This document shows positions 1 to 10,366 of a DNA stretch of 64,000 nucleotides, in pieces. Numbering within the stretch: the stretch's first letter is position 1; every line of letters starts with the position of its first letter. A model generated the notes under the pieces. That model was not told the origin of the DNA. It was given only the letters and a program-made list of their open reading frames with translations, and did no database searches. Origin of the DNA: Lactobacillus colini (GTDB lineage Bacteria > Bacillota > Bacilli > Lactobacillales > Lactobacillaceae); assembly GCF_017874575.1 (NCBI RefSeq), contig NZ_JAGGLU010000003.1, forward strand, positions 155,420 to 219,419. The letters are read 5' to 3'. Position numbers and translations under genes: made by a program.

Positions 1-1518
1 AACCAAGTATTAGTTCACCATATTGACCAAGCCTTGAGAGCTAACTACATCATGTTAAAAGACATCGACTACGTAGTTCAAAATGGCGAAGTTATGATTG
101 TTGACTCCTTCACTGGACGTGTTATGGAAGGTAGACGCTATTCAGATGGTCTTCACCAAGCTATCGAAGCTAAGGAAGGGGTTAAGATTCAAGAAGAATC
201 TAAGACCCAAGCCACAATTACTTACCAGAACTTCTTTAGAATGTATAAGAAGTTATCTGGTATGACGGGTACTGCTAAGACTGAAGAAGAGGAATTCCGT
301 GAAATTTACAATATGCAAGTTATTACGATTCCTACTAATCGTCCTAAAGCTAGGGTAGATAAGCCAGATGTACTCTATCCGTCTTTAGACTCTAAGTTTG
401 AAGCAGTTGTGGAAGATATTAAGCGTCGTCATGCTAAAGGACAGCCTGTCTTAGTTGGTACTGTTGCCATTGAAAGTTCTGAGAGATTGAGTAACATGCT
501 TGACCGAGAAGGTATTCCACATGCAGTCTTAAACGCTAAAAACCATGCTAAAGAAGCTGAAATTATTATGAATGCTGGTCAACGTGGGGCAGTTACAATT
601 GCCACCAACATGGCTGGTCGTGGTACCGATATTAAGCTAGGGCCTGGTGTAAAGGAATTAGGTGGCTTGGCTGTCATTGGTACAGAACGTCATGAATCAC
701 GGCGTATTGATAATCAGTTGCGTGGTCGTTCTGGTAGACAGGGTGACCCAGGTGTAACGAGATTTTATCTTTCACTTGAAGATGATTTGATGAAGCGTTT
801 TGGTTCAGATCGAGTAAAGGCCTTCTTGGATCGCATCTCAGATGATGATGACGATAAAGTCATTGAAAGTAAAATGATTACTAAACAAGTTGAATCTGCT
901 CAAAAACGTGTCGAAGGTAATAACTACGACACTCGTAAGCAAACATTGCAATATGATGATGTTATGCGGACACAACGTGAAATCATTTACGGTGAAAGAA
1001 TGCAGGTAATCTCTGAAGATCACTCACTTGATTATGTGCTTAAACCAATGATTCAACGTACTATTGATCACCAAGTTGATATGTATACTCAAGGCGAAAA
1101 GAAAGATTGGCGTAATGACCAATTACGTGACTTCATTGCTTCTTGTTTAACCAATGAAGAAGTAGCTAAAAAGATTGACTTGAAGAATATAACAGCTGAC
1201 GAGTTGAAGAAGAAGCTGCATAAGATTGCTCAAGATAACTTTGCCGAAAAGCGTGAACAATTGGCTGATCCTGATGAAATGCTGGAATTTGAAAAGGTAG
1301 TCATCTTGCGAGTAGTAGATGACCGCTGGACAGATCATATCGACGCAATGGATCAATTACGTCAATCTATTAGCCTTCGTGGTTATGGACAACTAAATCC
1401 ACTTGTAGAATATCAAGAGGCAGGTTATCGCATGTTTGAGGAAATGATAAGCAACATCGAATATGATGCCACCCGCTTGTTTATGAAGGCTCAAATTAGA
1501 CAAAATATTAGTCGTTAA
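1..1518 (+). CDS. secA: Protein translocase ATPase SecA (C-terminal part; 5' end outside window)
   Basis: The reading frame is open from base 1, so the start lies outside the window and only about 505 C-terminal residues are seen. SecA is the cytosolic ATPase motor that pushes unfolded preproteins through SecYEG. The visible part holds the peptide-crosslinking/helicase region ([22 protein letters not shown]), the second nucleotide-binding domain ([11 protein letters not shown]; motif VI region [12 protein letters not shown]) and the helical scaffold/wing domains. It ends at IRQNISR with no cysteine-rich zinc-binding tail, which is usual for the shorter lactobacillar SecA. A rho-independent terminator follows the stop and prfB is next. 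Confidence 0.96.
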   Translation, partial: NQVLVHHIDQALRANYIMLKDIDYVVQNGEVMIVDSFTGRVMEGRRYSDGLHQAIEAKEGVKIQEESKTQATITYQNFFRMYKKLSGMTGTAKTEEEEFREIYNMQVITIPTNRPKARVDKPDVLYPSLDSKFEAVVEDIKRRHAKGQPVLVGTVAIESSERLSNMLDREGIPHAVLNAKNHAKEAEIIMNAGQRGAVTIATNMAGRGTDIKLGPGVKELGGLAVIGTERHESRRIDNQLRGRSGRQGDPGVTRFYLSLEDDLMKRFGSDRVKAFLDRISDDDDDKVIESKMITKQVESAQKRVEGNNYDTRKQTLQYDDVMRTQREIIYGERMQVISEDHSLDYVLKPMIQRTIDHQVDMYTQGEKKDWRNDQLRDFIASCLTNEEVAKKIDLKNITADELKKKLHKIAQDNFAEKREQLADPDEMLEFEKVVILRVVDDRWTDHIDAMDQLRQSISLRGYGQLNPLVEYQEAGYRMFEEMISNIEYDATRLFMKAQIRQNISR

Positions 1519-1520
1519 TA

Positions 1521-1552
1521 GAAAGGGAGGCACTTGTCCTCTCTTTTTTATT
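1521..1552 (+). terminator. Rho-independent terminator after secA
   Basis: AAAGGGAGG pairs with CCTCTCTTT (nine pairs, one G-T) around a short loop, followed by a T run. It lies between the secA stop and the prfB start. Confidence 0.75.
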
Positions 1553-1568
1553 TATGATGAGGTAAAAC

Positions 1569-2685
1569 ATGGAAATTAGTGACATTCAAAATAAACTTGA
1601 CGAATTAAAAGTTAAATTAGCCCACTTTAGGAGGTCTCTTTGACTTTGATTCCTTAAATGAAGCAATTGCTATTAATGAACAGAAGATGTCTGAGCCAGA
1701 TTTTTGGAATAATCAGGATCAGGCACAAGATTTAATTAGTCAAACTAACTTATTAAAAAATAAAAGTGAAAACTTTAAGCAACTATCTACTAACTTTGAT
1801 GATGCCCAGACTGCATTAGAGCTACTAAGAGAGGATTTTGATCCAGACTTGCAGTCAGAACTTGAGCAACAGATTACTGATTTAAGTGAAAGCTTTCATA
1901 ATTATGAATTATCATTATTGCTCTCTGAAAAATATGACAGCCACAATGCCTTGATGGAAATTCACCCTGGTGCTGGTGGTACTGAAGCGATGGATTGGGC
2001 TGATATGCTTCTTAGAATGTATCAGCGCTATAGTGAAAGTCATGGCTTCAAGTTTGAAGTTGAAGACTATGAGCCTGGTGATGAAGCTGGAGTCAAAAGT
2101 GTCAGTATTAGGGTTCAGGGGGATAATGCCTTTGGCTTATTAAAGTCAGAAAATGGCGTTCATCGGTTAGTTAGGATATCACCATTTGATTCAGCTAAGA
2201 GGAGACACACTTCTTTTGCATCGGTAGAAGTTATTCCAGAAATAGATCAAAGTATTAATGTCGACATTAATCCGGATGATTTAAGAATTGATGTCTTTCG
2301 CTCTAGTGGTGCCGGTGGACAGCACATTAATAAGACTTCTAGTGCAGTGCGTATAACACACTTGCCAACAGGAATAGTGACCTCTTCTCAAGCTCAGAGA
2401 TCGCAATTTCAAAACCGGGAAACTGCAATGAACATGTTGAGAGCTAAATTGTTCCAATTAGAAGAAGAAAAAAAGCGCAAGCAAACAGAAGAATTGAAAG
2501 GTAATCAAAAAGAAATTGGTTTCGGTTCACAGATTAGATCATATGTTTTTCATCCATATAATATGGTTAAGGATCACCGTACTAATTATGAAACCAGTGA
2601 TGTCAATGGTGTAATAGATGGTAAGCTGGATGACTTCATTTATGCATATTTACAATGGAATCTAAGTCAAAAGAATCCTGATTAG
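1569..2685 (+). CDS. prfB: Peptide chain release factor 2, expressed by programmed +1 frameshift
   Basis: RF2 recognises UGA and UAA stop codons in the ribosomal A site and triggers peptide release. Translation starts at ATG 1569, runs 24 codons to an in-frame TGA at 1641-1643, and must shift +1 at CTT TGA C to continue at GAC 1642. The full product is about 371 residues, the normal RF2 length. The stop-codon recognition tripeptide SPF is near residue 204 (RISPFDSAKRR). The catalytic GGQ is near residue 249 (GAGGQHINKTSS). Calling only the downstream frame from ATG 1687 would lose the N-terminal 39 residues. Confidence 0.96.
1629..1644 (+). promoter_or_regulatory. prfB programmed frameshift site
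   Basis: AGG AGG TCT CTT TGA C: an internal Shine-Dalgarno-like AGGAGG three bases before the CTT slippery codon, then the UGA stop followed by C. This is the classical autoregulatory arrangement. Low RF2 leaves the UGA unread, and the ribosome slips +1. Confidence 0.95.
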
Positions 2686-2698
2686 GTGAGGTAGAGAT

Positions 2699-2986
2699 AT
2701 GAGCTTAGGAACTATTTTTATTTTAGTGCTGGTTGCCTTGGTAATTTTGAGTGTATTATTTGCGATCTTTAAGTTTTTTATCGCACTTTTGCCAGCAGCA
2801 ATAGTTGTTGCTTTAATTATTTGGTTAATCTATAAATTCAAAAAGCCAACTGGCGAAGGAGATAATTATCCGAGGAAAAATTATAATATTTTTAATAATT
2901 CTGGTAATCCTACTGGTCGTAAGAGAGCTCGGAATGTTACAGTTAAGGATGTAAAGAAAGATAAAAGAGGAAAAGACAATGGTTGA
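2699..2986 (+). CDS. Small membrane protein of unknown function
   Basis: A 95-residue protein with two closely spaced hydrophobic stretches (about residues 4-27 and 30-46). A strongly basic, Asn/Lys-rich cytoplasmic tail (about residues 47-95) follows. It starts at ATG 2699 after GAGGTAGAG, 13 bases from the prfB stop, and its last codons overlap the hprK start at 2979, so it is probably co-transcribed and translationally coupled with hprK. I recognise no enzymatic motif. The context (envelope gene lgt downstream) only suggests a membrane role. Confidence 0.8.
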   Translation: MSLGTIFILVLVALVILSVLFAIFKFFIALLPAAIVVALIIWLIYKFKKPTGEGDNYPRKNYNIFNNSGNPTGRKRARNVTVKDVKKDKRGKDNG

Positions 2987-3941
2987 TGCAGTTAGAGTTA
3001 GTCAATTAGTCAAAGATATTCCAGCATTAAAGGTAGTAGAAGGCAAGGAGTTTTTGGACAAGAGATCTGTTTCAGTTTCAGATATTTCTCGTCCAGGCTT
3101 AGAGTTGACTGGTTATTTTGACTTTTATCCGAAAGAGAGAATTCAATTATTAGGGCGAACAGAGATATCTTACAGTGCTCGTTTAGATCATGACCTGAGA
3201 AAGCATGTATTTACTAAGATGTGCACTTCTGATACGCCATGCTTTATTGTTTCTCAGGGATTGCCAATTCCATCTGAATTAATAGAAGCTGCCGAAATTG
3301 CGGATATACCGGTGATTACTAGCGATATGGCAACTACTCACCTATCTAGTGTCTTGATGCAATATCTAGATGAGCAATTAGCTCCAAGAAAGAGTGTCCA
3401 TGGCGTTTTGGTAGAAATATATGGTATGGGCGTGATGCTTACGGGTAGCTCTGGAGTTGGTAAGTCGGAAACAGCACTTGACTTAGTTAAGCGAGGACAT
3501 AGATTGATTGCGGATGATCGAGTAGATGTCTACCAGCAAGATGATTCAACAATTGTTGGTGAAGCTCCCAAAATTTTAAAGCACTTAATGGAAATTCGTG
3601 GCATTGGGATCATTGATGTGATGAACTTGTTTGGTGCTGGTGCAGTCAAAGACAGCACTGAGATTCAGTTAATTATCAACCTTCAAAATTGGAATCCTAA
3701 TGCTAATTACGATCGTTTAGGCTTTGAAGAAGATACTCGTCAAATCTTTGATGTAGATGTTCCGCAAATTACGGTTCCAGTTAAGGTCGGAAGAAACTTA
3801 GCAATTATCATTGAAGTAGCTGCCATGAACTTCAGAGCTAAGAAGATGGGTTATGACGCCAGTGAAAAGTTTGAACATAATCTAACTGAGTTAATATCAG
3901 ACAATTCCAAGCCTGCCTCTGATAAGGAGGAAAAGAAATAA
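2979..3941 (+). CDS. hprK: HPr kinase/phosphorylase
   Basis: It phosphorylates and dephosphorylates Ser46 of HPr. HPr-Ser-P is the CcpA corepressor and inhibits PTS uptake, so this is the sensor of carbon catabolite control. It is 320 residues. The Walker A motif [12 protein letters not shown] is near residue 155 and the HPrK signature [15 protein letters not shown] is near residues 205-219. The start overlaps the preceding small gene by 8 bases, and the stop overlaps the ATG of lgt. This matters here because cre-like sites occur at the citrate locus about 22 kb away. Confidence 0.96.
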   Translation: MVDAVRVSQLVKDIPALKVVEGKEFLDKRSVSVSDISRPGLELTGYFDFYPKERIQLLGRTEISYSARLDHDLRKHVFTKMCTSDTPCFIVSQGLPIPSELIEAAEIADIPVITSDMATTHLSSVLMQYLDEQLAPRKSVHGVLVEIYGMGVMLTGSSGVGKSETALDLVKRGHRLIADDRVDVYQQDDSTIVGEAPKILKHLMEIRGIGIIDVMNLFGAGAVKDSTEIQLIINLQNWNPNANYDRLGFEEDTRQIFDVDVPQITVPVKVGRNLAIIIEVAAMNFRAKKMGYDASEKFEHNLTELISDNSKPASDKEEKK

Positions 3942-4777
3942 TGACCTTAGCATTAAATCCAATCGCCTTTCATTTAGGCAGTTTATCGGTTAGATGGTAT
4001 GGTATTTTGATGGCGACAGGCGTCTTAGTAGCAACATTGATGGCTATACAAGAAGGTAAGAAGCGCCAAATAATATCTGATGATTTTGTTGATTTCCTAC
4101 TTTGGGCAGTTCCGATTGGCTTTATTGGTGCTAGAATTTACTATGTAGTCTTTGAATGGGGCTACTTTTCTCAGCATCCAGACCAAATAATCGCTATTTG
4201 GAATGGTGGGATTGCAATTTATGGTGGATTATTAGCTGGACTGGCGGTATTGGTTATATTTTGTTATAAGCGGATGTTACCTCCGTTTTTAATGTTAGAT
4301 ATTATTGCTCCTGGGGTAATGGCTGCTCAAGTTATTGCTCGTTGGGGTAATTTTATGAATCAAGAAGCTCATGGTGCTAAGACAACGCTGTTTTTTTTAC
4401 AGAGTTTACACTTGCCTAACTTTGTGATTCAACAGATGTACATTAATGGTGCTTACTATCAACCAACTTATCTTTATGAATCCTTAGGTAATTTGCTTGG
4501 CTTAATTATAATTTTGTCTTTACGCCATAAAAAGCACCTCTTTAAACAAGGCGAGGTATTTTTATCATATGTAATATGGTATGCGACGGTAAGATTTTTC
4601 GTTGAAGGGATGAGAACGGATAGTCTCTATATTGCTAATACTATTCGAGTTTCTCAAGCATTGAGTTTGATTCTGTTCATTGGCGCAATTATCTTATGGA
4701 TTTATCGCAGAAAAGTTGTTAGGCCGAAATGGTATTTGGCTGGTAGTGGATTAAAATATCCGTATAATAGAGATTAA
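3941..4777 (+). CDS. lgt: Prolipoprotein diacylglyceryl transferase
   Basis: It transfers diacylglycerol from phosphatidylglycerol to the lipobox cysteine of prolipoproteins, in the cytoplasmic membrane. It is 278 residues and polytopic. The family core motifs are NGGIAIYGG near residue 88 and ARWGNFMNQEAHG near residues 133-145. Its ATG overlaps the hprK stop (TAATG), so the two are coupled, as in many Firmicutes. Confidence 0.95.
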   Translation: MTLALNPIAFHLGSLSVRWYGILMATGVLVATLMAIQEGKKRQIISDDFVDFLLWAVPIGFIGARIYYVVFEWGYFSQHPDQIIAIWNGGIAIYGGLLAGLAVLVIFCYKRMLPPFLMLDIIAPGVMAAQVIARWGNFMNQEAHGAKTTLFFLQSLHLPNFVIQQMYINGAYYQPTYLYESLGNLLGLIIILSLRHKKHLFKQGEVFLSYVIWYATVRFFVEGMRTDSLYIANTIRVSQALSLILFIGAIILWIYRRKVVRPKWYLAGSGLKYPYNRD

Positions 4778-4818
4778 GGAAAAGCTTATTCCAATAATAG
4801 AAAGTTTGAGTATAAAAA

Positions 4819-5838
4819 ATGAAAAAAATTGCAGTTTTAGGTAATGGGTCATGGGGTTCAGTATTAGGATCTTTATTGGCTGATAATGGTAACGATGTAG
4901 TTCTTTATGGAAACATTGATAGTGTAAATGAAGAGATCAATAAACATCATACTAATGAGCATTATATGAAGAATTGGAAGTTAAATCCTAATGCCACAGC
5001 AACGGGTGACTTAGAGAAGGCGCTTCAAGGAGCAGAAGTGGTATTATTTGTTTTGCCAACTAAGGCATTTAGAATTGTTGCTAAGAATGTTCGTAAAGTT
5101 CTAGATAAAATTGGTACTAAGCCCTTATTGATTACTGCTACTAAAGGAATTGAACCAGGGACTAAGAAGTTAACTACAGAAATTTTGGCTGAAGAGATTT
5201 ATCCAGAAGATCAAGATAAGATTGTAGCAATTTCTGGACCAAGTCATGCAGAAAATGTTGCTCAAAAAGACTTAACTGCAATTGCTTGTGCTTCAACTAG
5301 CGTAGAAAATGCTAAAGAAGTTCAAGAAATGTTTTCAAATGATTACTTACGTTTATACACTAACTCTGACTTAGTTGGTGTTGAAGTAGGTGGTGCAGTT
5401 AAGAATGTTATTGCCGTTGCCGCTGGTATCTTAGTTGGTAAGAAGTATGGCGATGACGCCAAGGCTGCCCTAATGACTAGAGGATTAGCGGAAATTACCC
5501 GTTTGGGAGTTAACTACTTCGGCGCTGAACCGATGACTTTTAGCGGATTAGCAGGAATTGGTGACTTAATTGTTACTTGTACTTCAGTAAATTCACGTAA
5601 TTGGCGTGCTGGTAAGCAATTAGGTGAAGGCAAGAGCTTAGACTACATTATTGAAAACATGGGTCAAACTGTCGAAGGTGCTACTACCGTTAAGGCAGTC
5701 CATGAATTAGCCCAAGAAAAGAACATTGACATGCCAATTAGTGAAGCAGTTTACCGTGTAATGTACGAAAATGCTAATGTCGATGAAGAAATTAAGCAAA
5801 TGATGGGTCGTAGTCCTAAGCCTGAGATTAGCTTATAA
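4819..5838 (+). CDS. gpsA: Glycerol-3-phosphate dehydrogenase [NAD(P)+]
   Basis: It reduces dihydroxyacetone phosphate to sn-glycerol-3-phosphate, the backbone for phospholipids and lipoteichoic acid. It is 339 residues. The N-terminal dinucleotide fold carries GNGSWGSVL at residues 8-16, and the catalytic lysine region is EVGGAVKNVIAVAAG. It is the last gene of the hprK-lgt-gpsA run and is followed by a strong terminator. Confidence 0.96.
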   Translation: MKKIAVLGNGSWGSVLGSLLADNGNDVVLYGNIDSVNEEINKHHTNEHYMKNWKLNPNATATGDLEKALQGAEVVLFVLPTKAFRIVAKNVRKVLDKIGTKPLLITATKGIEPGTKKLTTEILAEEIYPEDQDKIVAISGPSHAENVAQKDLTAIACASTSVENAKEVQEMFSNDYLRLYTNSDLVGVEVGGAVKNVIAVAAGILVGKKYGDDAKAALMTRGLAEITRLGVNYFGAEPMTFSGLAGIGDLIVTCTSVNSRNWRAGKQLGEGKSLDYIIENMGQTVEGATTVKAVHELAQEKNIDMPISEAVYRVMYENANVDEEIKQMMGRSPKPEISL

Positions 5839-5847
5839 TAAAGAGAA

Positions 5848-5877
5848 AAGATGTAAGTGCAAGCTTACATCTTTTTT
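5848..5877 (+). terminator. Terminator after gpsA
   Basis: A perfect ten-pair stem AAGATGTAAG / CTTACATCTT with a six-base loop, followed by a T run. Confidence 0.85.
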
Positions 5878-5888
5878 AAACAAAATAG

Positions 5889-5917
5889 TTGTGATAATTT
5901 TAAATACGGTGTAGAAT
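5889..5917 (+). promoter_or_regulatory. Sigma-A-type promoter of trxB
   Basis: TTGTGA (5889-5894), 17-base spacer, TAGAAT (5912-5917), about 34 bases ahead of the trxB start. Confidence 0.6.
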
Positions 5918-5950
5918 GTACTTATTAAAAGTAAGGAGGAAGCATTAATT

Positions 5951-6877
5951 ATGGCTAAAAAATATGATGTAATTATAATTGGTGCAGGCCCTGGTGGAAT
6001 GACTGCTGCCTTGTATGCTGCAAGAGCTAACTTATCTGTCTTAATGCTTGATCGTGGTGTATATGGTGGTCAAATGAATAATACTGGTGCAATTGACAAC
6101 TATCCTGGCTTACCAGATGTTACTGGTCCTGAATTAGGTGAAAAGATGTACCAAGGAACAATGAAGTTTGGTCCAGAATTCGTCTATGGAGAAGTTAAGC
6201 AAGTTAAGCTAGATGGTAATGACAGAATTGTTGTTACAGATAATGATGAATACGTTGCACCAGTAATTTTAATTGCAACTGGTTCTGAACATAAGCATCT
6301 TGGCGTTGCTGGAGAAGAAGAATATCAAGGTCGCGGTGTATCTTACTGCGCAGTATGTGATGCTGCCTTCTTTAAGGATGAAGATATTGCTGTTATCGGT
6401 GGTGGAGATTCTGCTATTGAGGAAGGACTTTATCTAGCTCAAACCGCTAAAAAGGTAACTGTTATCCACCGTCGTGACCAATTACGTGCACAACCAATTT
6501 TGCAAAAGCGTGCCTTCGCCAACGATAAGATGGACTTCATTTGGAATGCTCAAACTGAAGAGATCATTGGTGATGAGAATAAGGTTACGGGTGTAAAGTA
6601 CAAGGACAAGGTAACTGGTGAAGAAAAGACCTTACCTGTAGCTGGTGTCTTTATTTATGTTGGTGTTCAACCACAGACTGCTCCGTTTGAAGATTTGGGT
6701 ATTACCGATGAACATGGCTGGATTATTAGCGATGATCATATGAAGACTAAGATTCCAGGTATCTTTGCCTTAGGTGATGTTCGTCAAAAAGACCTACGTC
6801 AAATTGCTACTGCAGTTGGTGAAGGTAGTATTGCTGGTCAAGAAGCATTTAAGTATATTCAAAGTTTGAATGATTAA
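5951..6877 (+). CDS. trxB: Thioredoxin reductase (NADPH)
   Basis: An FAD-dependent enzyme that reduces thioredoxin with NADPH in the cytosol. It is 308 residues. The FAD-binding GAGPGGMTAALYAARA is near residue 11, the redox pair C133-AV-C136 lies in SYCAVCDAAFF, the NADPH site GGGDSAIEEG is near residue 155, and the C-terminal FAD motif is GIFALGDVR. The ribosome site AAGGAGGAAG precedes ATG 5951. It is monocistronic between two terminators. Confidence 0.96.
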   Translation: MAKKYDVIIIGAGPGGMTAALYAARANLSVLMLDRGVYGGQMNNTGAIDNYPGLPDVTGPELGEKMYQGTMKFGPEFVYGEVKQVKLDGNDRIVVTDNDEYVAPVILIATGSEHKHLGVAGEEEYQGRGVSYCAVCDAAFFKDEDIAVIGGGDSAIEEGLYLAQTAKKVTVIHRRDQLRAQPILQKRAFANDKMDFIWNAQTEEIIGDENKVTGVKYKDKVTGEEKTLPVAGVFIYVGVQPQTAPFEDLGITDEHGWIISDDHMKTKIPGIFALGDVRQKDLRQIATAVGEGSIAGQEAFKYIQSLND

Positions 6878-6892
6878 ATTATAATTAGTTCT

Positions 6893-6930
6893 AAGATGTC
6901 TACTAAAAAGTTTTGATAGGCATCTTTTTT
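6893..6930 (+). terminator. Terminator after trxB
   Basis: Ten-pair stem AAGATGTCTA / TAGGCATCTT (one G-T pair) followed by a T run. Confidence 0.8.
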
Positions 6931-7064
6931 TGTTTTAAAGACAAAAAGATAAATCTAATTAAGTGGGAAAATAGCTAAATAATAATTATAAAATTTCTAT
7001 AGTATGAATCATAGAATTATAATTAGTATAGTAAATTTAATTATTATAAAAGCTGGTGAATATT

Positions 7065-7700
7065 ATGCTCTTAAACCTTAAAAACGTATATTATCAAACG
7101 AATTCTAAGATTATTCTGCAAGATGTAAATTTAAAAATTAATCAAGGTGATTGGATTACTTTAATTGGTCCATCCGGTAGTGGTAAGAGTACTATTTTGA
7201 AGTTGATTGCAAATTTGATTTCACCAAGCAGGGGAACAATTTTTTACCAAGATAAGGATATTAGTTCGATTGCCCCAGCGGTATATCGTCGCCAAGTTTC
7301 CTATTGCTTCCAGCAACCTACTTTGTTTGGTAAAACTGTTGAGGATAATTTAACCTTCCCTTTTGAATTGCGTAAGCAAGAAGTTGATTCGCAAAAAATA
7401 AGACAAATGCTGTCTTTAGTAGATCTTGACGCAAGTTACTTAACTAAGAAGAAGTCAGAGCTTTCTGGTGGTGAAAAGCAGCGCGTTGCCTTGATTCGTA
7501 ATTTATTATTTAAACCTAAAATCCTCTTGCTTGATGAAGTTACTGCTGGTCTAGATGAAGATAGTAAACATATTGTAAATAAGTTAATCAGTTCATATTT
7601 TAAACGTAATGTAACAATCCTTGAAGTAACACATGATAAATCAGAAATTTCTCAAGCACAACACATCGTTAAATTAGAAAAGGATGGAAGTTTGAAATGA
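7065..7700 (+). CDS. ABC transporter ATP-binding protein, FetA/YbbL-like
   Basis: The 211-residue ATPase half of a two-gene exporter. Walker A is GPSGSGKSTILK near residue 37, the signature is LSGGEKQRVALIRN and Walker B is ILLLDEVTAGLD. I chose ATG 7065 over GTG 7056 because the GGTGA ribosome site sits five bases before 7065 and would include the GTG. The permease gene overlaps its stop by four bases. Family members with UPF0014 permeases (E. coli FetAB) act in iron export and peroxide tolerance; that substrate is inferred here. Confidence 0.85.
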   Translation: MLLNLKNVYYQTNSKIILQDVNLKINQGDWITLIGPSGSGKSTILKLIANLISPSRGTIFYQDKDISSIAPAVYRRQVSYCFQQPTLFGKTVEDNLTFPFELRKQEVDSQKIRQMLSLVDLDASYLTKKKSELSGGEKQRVALIRNLLFKPKILLLDEVTAGLDEDSKHIVNKLISSYFKRNVTILEVTHDKSEISQAQHIVKLEKDGSLK

Positions 7701-8461
7701 ACAATTTAGCTATCAGCAATTGGTCGTTAATATTTGCCTTTGCTTTAGTATTAGTTGCCATGGGGATTAGCTTTAAAGAGAAGCTAGGATTAACTAAAGA
7801 TATAGTTATTAGTGTGCTTAGAGCAGTTATTCAGCTAGCAATAGTTGGCTATGTATTGCGATTTATTTTGCATGTTAATAATTTGATTTTAACTTTAATT
7901 GCTACATTAATTATCATTTTTAATGCTTCTTGGAATGCAAATAATCGTAACCCTAATAAGAATCGTAAGTTATGGAATTCAATTGTTGCAATATTAGTTG
8001 GAACTTACCTCACTTTAGCAGTCTTAATCTTGACTAAGGCAATCAAGCCAGTACCAATGCAGGTTATTCCAATAACAGGTATGATAGCTGGTAATGAGAT
8101 GGTTGCAATTGGTTTGTGTTACAAGGCTCTAGATACTAGTTTTCATGATTTAGAACAAGAAGTATTAGAAAGACTGGCTTTAGGTAGTGATATTAAGCTA
8201 GCTTGTGTGCCAATTCTAAGAAGAAGTATTAAAACAGCGATGCAACCTACAATTGATTCTGCTAAAACTGTAGGACTAGTTAATTTACCAGGCATGATGT
8301 CGGGACTTATTTTTGCAGGAGTTAATCCAGTTAATGCAATTAAATATCAGATTATGATTACCTTTATGTTATTAGCAGCAACTAGTTTAGGAGCAGTTAT
8401 TTCATGCTACTTGGCATATCGCAATTATTTCAATAATGAAGATCAGTTAGTCTTATACTAA
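7697..8461 (+). CDS. UPF0014-family ABC permease, FetB/YbbM-like
   Basis: A 254-residue integral membrane protein with about seven hydrophobic segments. It includes the family's conserved stretch PITGMIAGNEMVAIGL near residue 125 and QPTIDSAKTVGLVNLPGMMSGLI near residue 195. It overlaps the ATPase gene by ATGA, so the pair forms one translationally coupled unit. The substrate is probably iron, by analogy with FetB; nothing in the sequence proves it. Confidence 0.85.
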   Translation: MNNLAISNWSLIFAFALVLVAMGISFKEKLGLTKDIVISVLRAVIQLAIVGYVLRFILHVNNLILTLIATLIIIFNASWNANNRNPNKNRKLWNSIVAILVGTYLTLAVLILTKAIKPVPMQVIPITGMIAGNEMVAIGLCYKALDTSFHDLEQEVLERLALGSDIKLACVPILRRSIKTAMQPTIDSAKTVGLVNLPGMMSGLIFAGVNPVNAIKYQIMITFMLLAATSLGAVISCYLAYRNYFNNEDQLVLY

Positions 8462-8558
8462 AAAGTTAACTTAGACAGTGTATAGAATTCATTTCTAGCT
8501 AAAAAATAGTAAAATAGACTTATTGAGGAAAGCAAGAGAAAGAATTATAGAGGTTTTT

Positions 8559-10283
8559 ATGAACGCAGAAGAAATTTTTGAACAATGGAAAAATGCAACT
8601 AATCTACCCGATTACTTGCAAGATCAACTAGATACTTTAGGCAAGGACCATAAGTGGGTTGAAGATGCTTTTGGACAAGATATTAACTTTGGTACTGCTG
8701 GTATGCGTGGCAAGCTTGAACCTGGTACTAATCGAATTAACTTGTTTACTGTTGGTCGTGTAACAGAAGGCTTAGCATTGCTTATTGAAGAAGAGGGACA
8801 AGAAGCTAAGGATCGTGGGGTAGTTATTTCTTATGATTCAAGATATCATTCACGTGACTTTGCTCAACATGCAGCACGTATCTTGGGTGCTCATGGCATT
8901 CATGTCTACTTGTTCGATGACTTAAGACCTACGCCTGAACTTTCCTATGCTGTAAGACATTTGCATACTTATGCAGGTATTAATATTACGGCTTCTCATA
9001 ATGCTAAGCAATATAATGGCTACAAGATTTATGGTGAAGATGGAGCACAAATGGCTCCAGAGAATGCTGATCGTTTATTTGCCTTTGCCCAGAAGGTAAC
9101 TGACATATTTAGTGTTAAGGCGGCTCCAGTAGAGCAATTACGTGCAAGCAAGACCTTACAATTAATTGGTGAAGATGTAGACCAAGCCTACTTAGCAGAA
9201 CTTTCCAAGGTAACGGTAAATCGTGAGATGGTTAAAGAGAATGCTGATAAGTTAAAGATTATTTATACACCATTGCATGGTACTGGTAAGATGCTTTATG
9301 ATCGTGCGTTCCGTCAAGGCGGTTTCACTAATGTAATTCCAGTACCAAGCCAATCAATTATTGATCCAGAATTTCCAACTACAATTAAGCCTAACCCAGA
9401 ATATCGTGATGTCTTTACACCAGGAATTGAGTTAGCTAATAAGGAACATGCTGACTTAATCGTAGCTACTGATCCTGATGCTGATAGAATGGGTGCAGCA
9501 GTTAGAACTGAAAATGGCGACTTCCAAGTATTAACCGGGAACCAAATTGCAACTTTAATGGCGTATTATTTACTTCAAAATCTCAAAGATTCTGGTAACT
9601 TAACCCCAGATTATGAGATTGTAACTTCTATTGTATCAAGTGCTTTGCCATTTAAGATTGCTAAGGACTTTGGTATTAAGACCAAGCATGTCTTAACTGG
9701 ATTTAAGTATATTGGTGAAGAAGTTGACCGAATGAACAAGGCCAATGATGGCAAGTTCTTAATGGGCTTTGAAGAAAGTTATGGCTATCTCTTCCAGCCA
9801 TTTGCTCGTGATAAGGATGCAATGCAAGGGGCAATTATGTTCGCTGAAGTCGCTACTTATTATGCTTCAAGAAATATGACTGTCTTTGATGGCCTACAGG
9901 AGATCTGGCAGAAGTATGGTGTTTCATATGAAATTACTCGTGCAATTGAAATGCCTGGTATCGGTGGTCAAAAGAAGATGGCAGAGTTGATGACTAAGTT
10001 GCGTAATGAACATTTAACTGAAATCAACGGTCAAAAAGTAGTAGAGATTCAAGATTTTGAAATCCAAAAAACTATTAAAGATGGTAAGCAAACACCGTTA
10101 AATGGTTTCCCTAAGTCAAATGTATTGAAGTACTTACTAGCTGATGACACTTGGCTAGCATTACGTCCTTCAGGTACTGAACCGGTTATTAAGGCTTATG
10201 TAGGCGTCAATAAGGCAGATATTGCAACAGCTCAAAAAGCAGCAGAAGCTTATCAAGATGCCTTAGCAGAATTATTACAGTAA
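8559..10283 (+). CDS. pgm: Phosphoglucomutase / phosphomannomutase
   Basis: It interconverts glucose-1-phosphate and glucose-6-phosphate, feeding UDP-glucose and wall or exopolysaccharide precursors. It is 574 residues when started at ATG 8559, preceded by AGAGG; the upstream in-frame TTG 8523 lacks a ribosome site. The active-site phosphoserine loop TASHN is near residue 146, the metal loop DPDADRMG near residue 305, the sugar loop region GFEESYGYL near residue 405, and the phosphate loop RPSGTEP near the C terminus. It stands alone between the iron-type ABC pair and uvrB. Confidence 0.93.
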   Translation: MNAEEIFEQWKNATNLPDYLQDQLDTLGKDHKWVEDAFGQDINFGTAGMRGKLEPGTNRINLFTVGRVTEGLALLIEEEGQEAKDRGVVISYDSRYHSRDFAQHAARILGAHGIHVYLFDDLRPTPELSYAVRHLHTYAGINITASHNAKQYNGYKIYGEDGAQMAPENADRLFAFAQKVTDIFSVKAAPVEQLRASKTLQLIGEDVDQAYLAELSKVTVNREMVKENADKLKIIYTPLHGTGKMLYDRAFRQGGFTNVIPVPSQSIIDPEFPTTIKPNPEYRDVFTPGIELANKEHADLIVATDPDADRMGAAVRTENGDFQVLTGNQIATLMAYYLLQNLKDSGNLTPDYEIVTSIVSSALPFKIAKDFGIKTKHVLTGFKYIGEEVDRMNKANDGKFLMGFEESYGYLFQPFARDKDAMQGAIMFAEVATYYASRNMTVFDGLQEIWQKYGVSYEITRAIEMPGIGGQKKMAELMTKLRNEHLTEINGQKVVEIQDFEIQKTIKDGKQTPLNGFPKSNVLKYLLADDTWLALRPSGTEPVIKAYVGVNKADIATAQKAAEAYQDALAELLQ

Positions 10284-10336
10284 AGCAATATTCGTGTGTT
10301 AACTCATCTGCTGTAGTAGAATTAGTATGTTAAGTA

Positions 10337-10366
10337 AAAAGTTGGGCATTTTGTCCAACTTTTTTT
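10337..10366 (+). terminator. Terminator between pgm and uvrB
   Basis: AAGTTGG / CCAACTT stem, nine-base loop, then a long T run. It lies inside the longest open frame of uvrB, which argues for the downstream uvrB start. Confidence 0.75.

Noticed and set aside
838..1356. Short minus-strand open frames inside secA
   Set aside because: Overlap a strongly conserved gene, have no recognisable protein features and no ribosome site.
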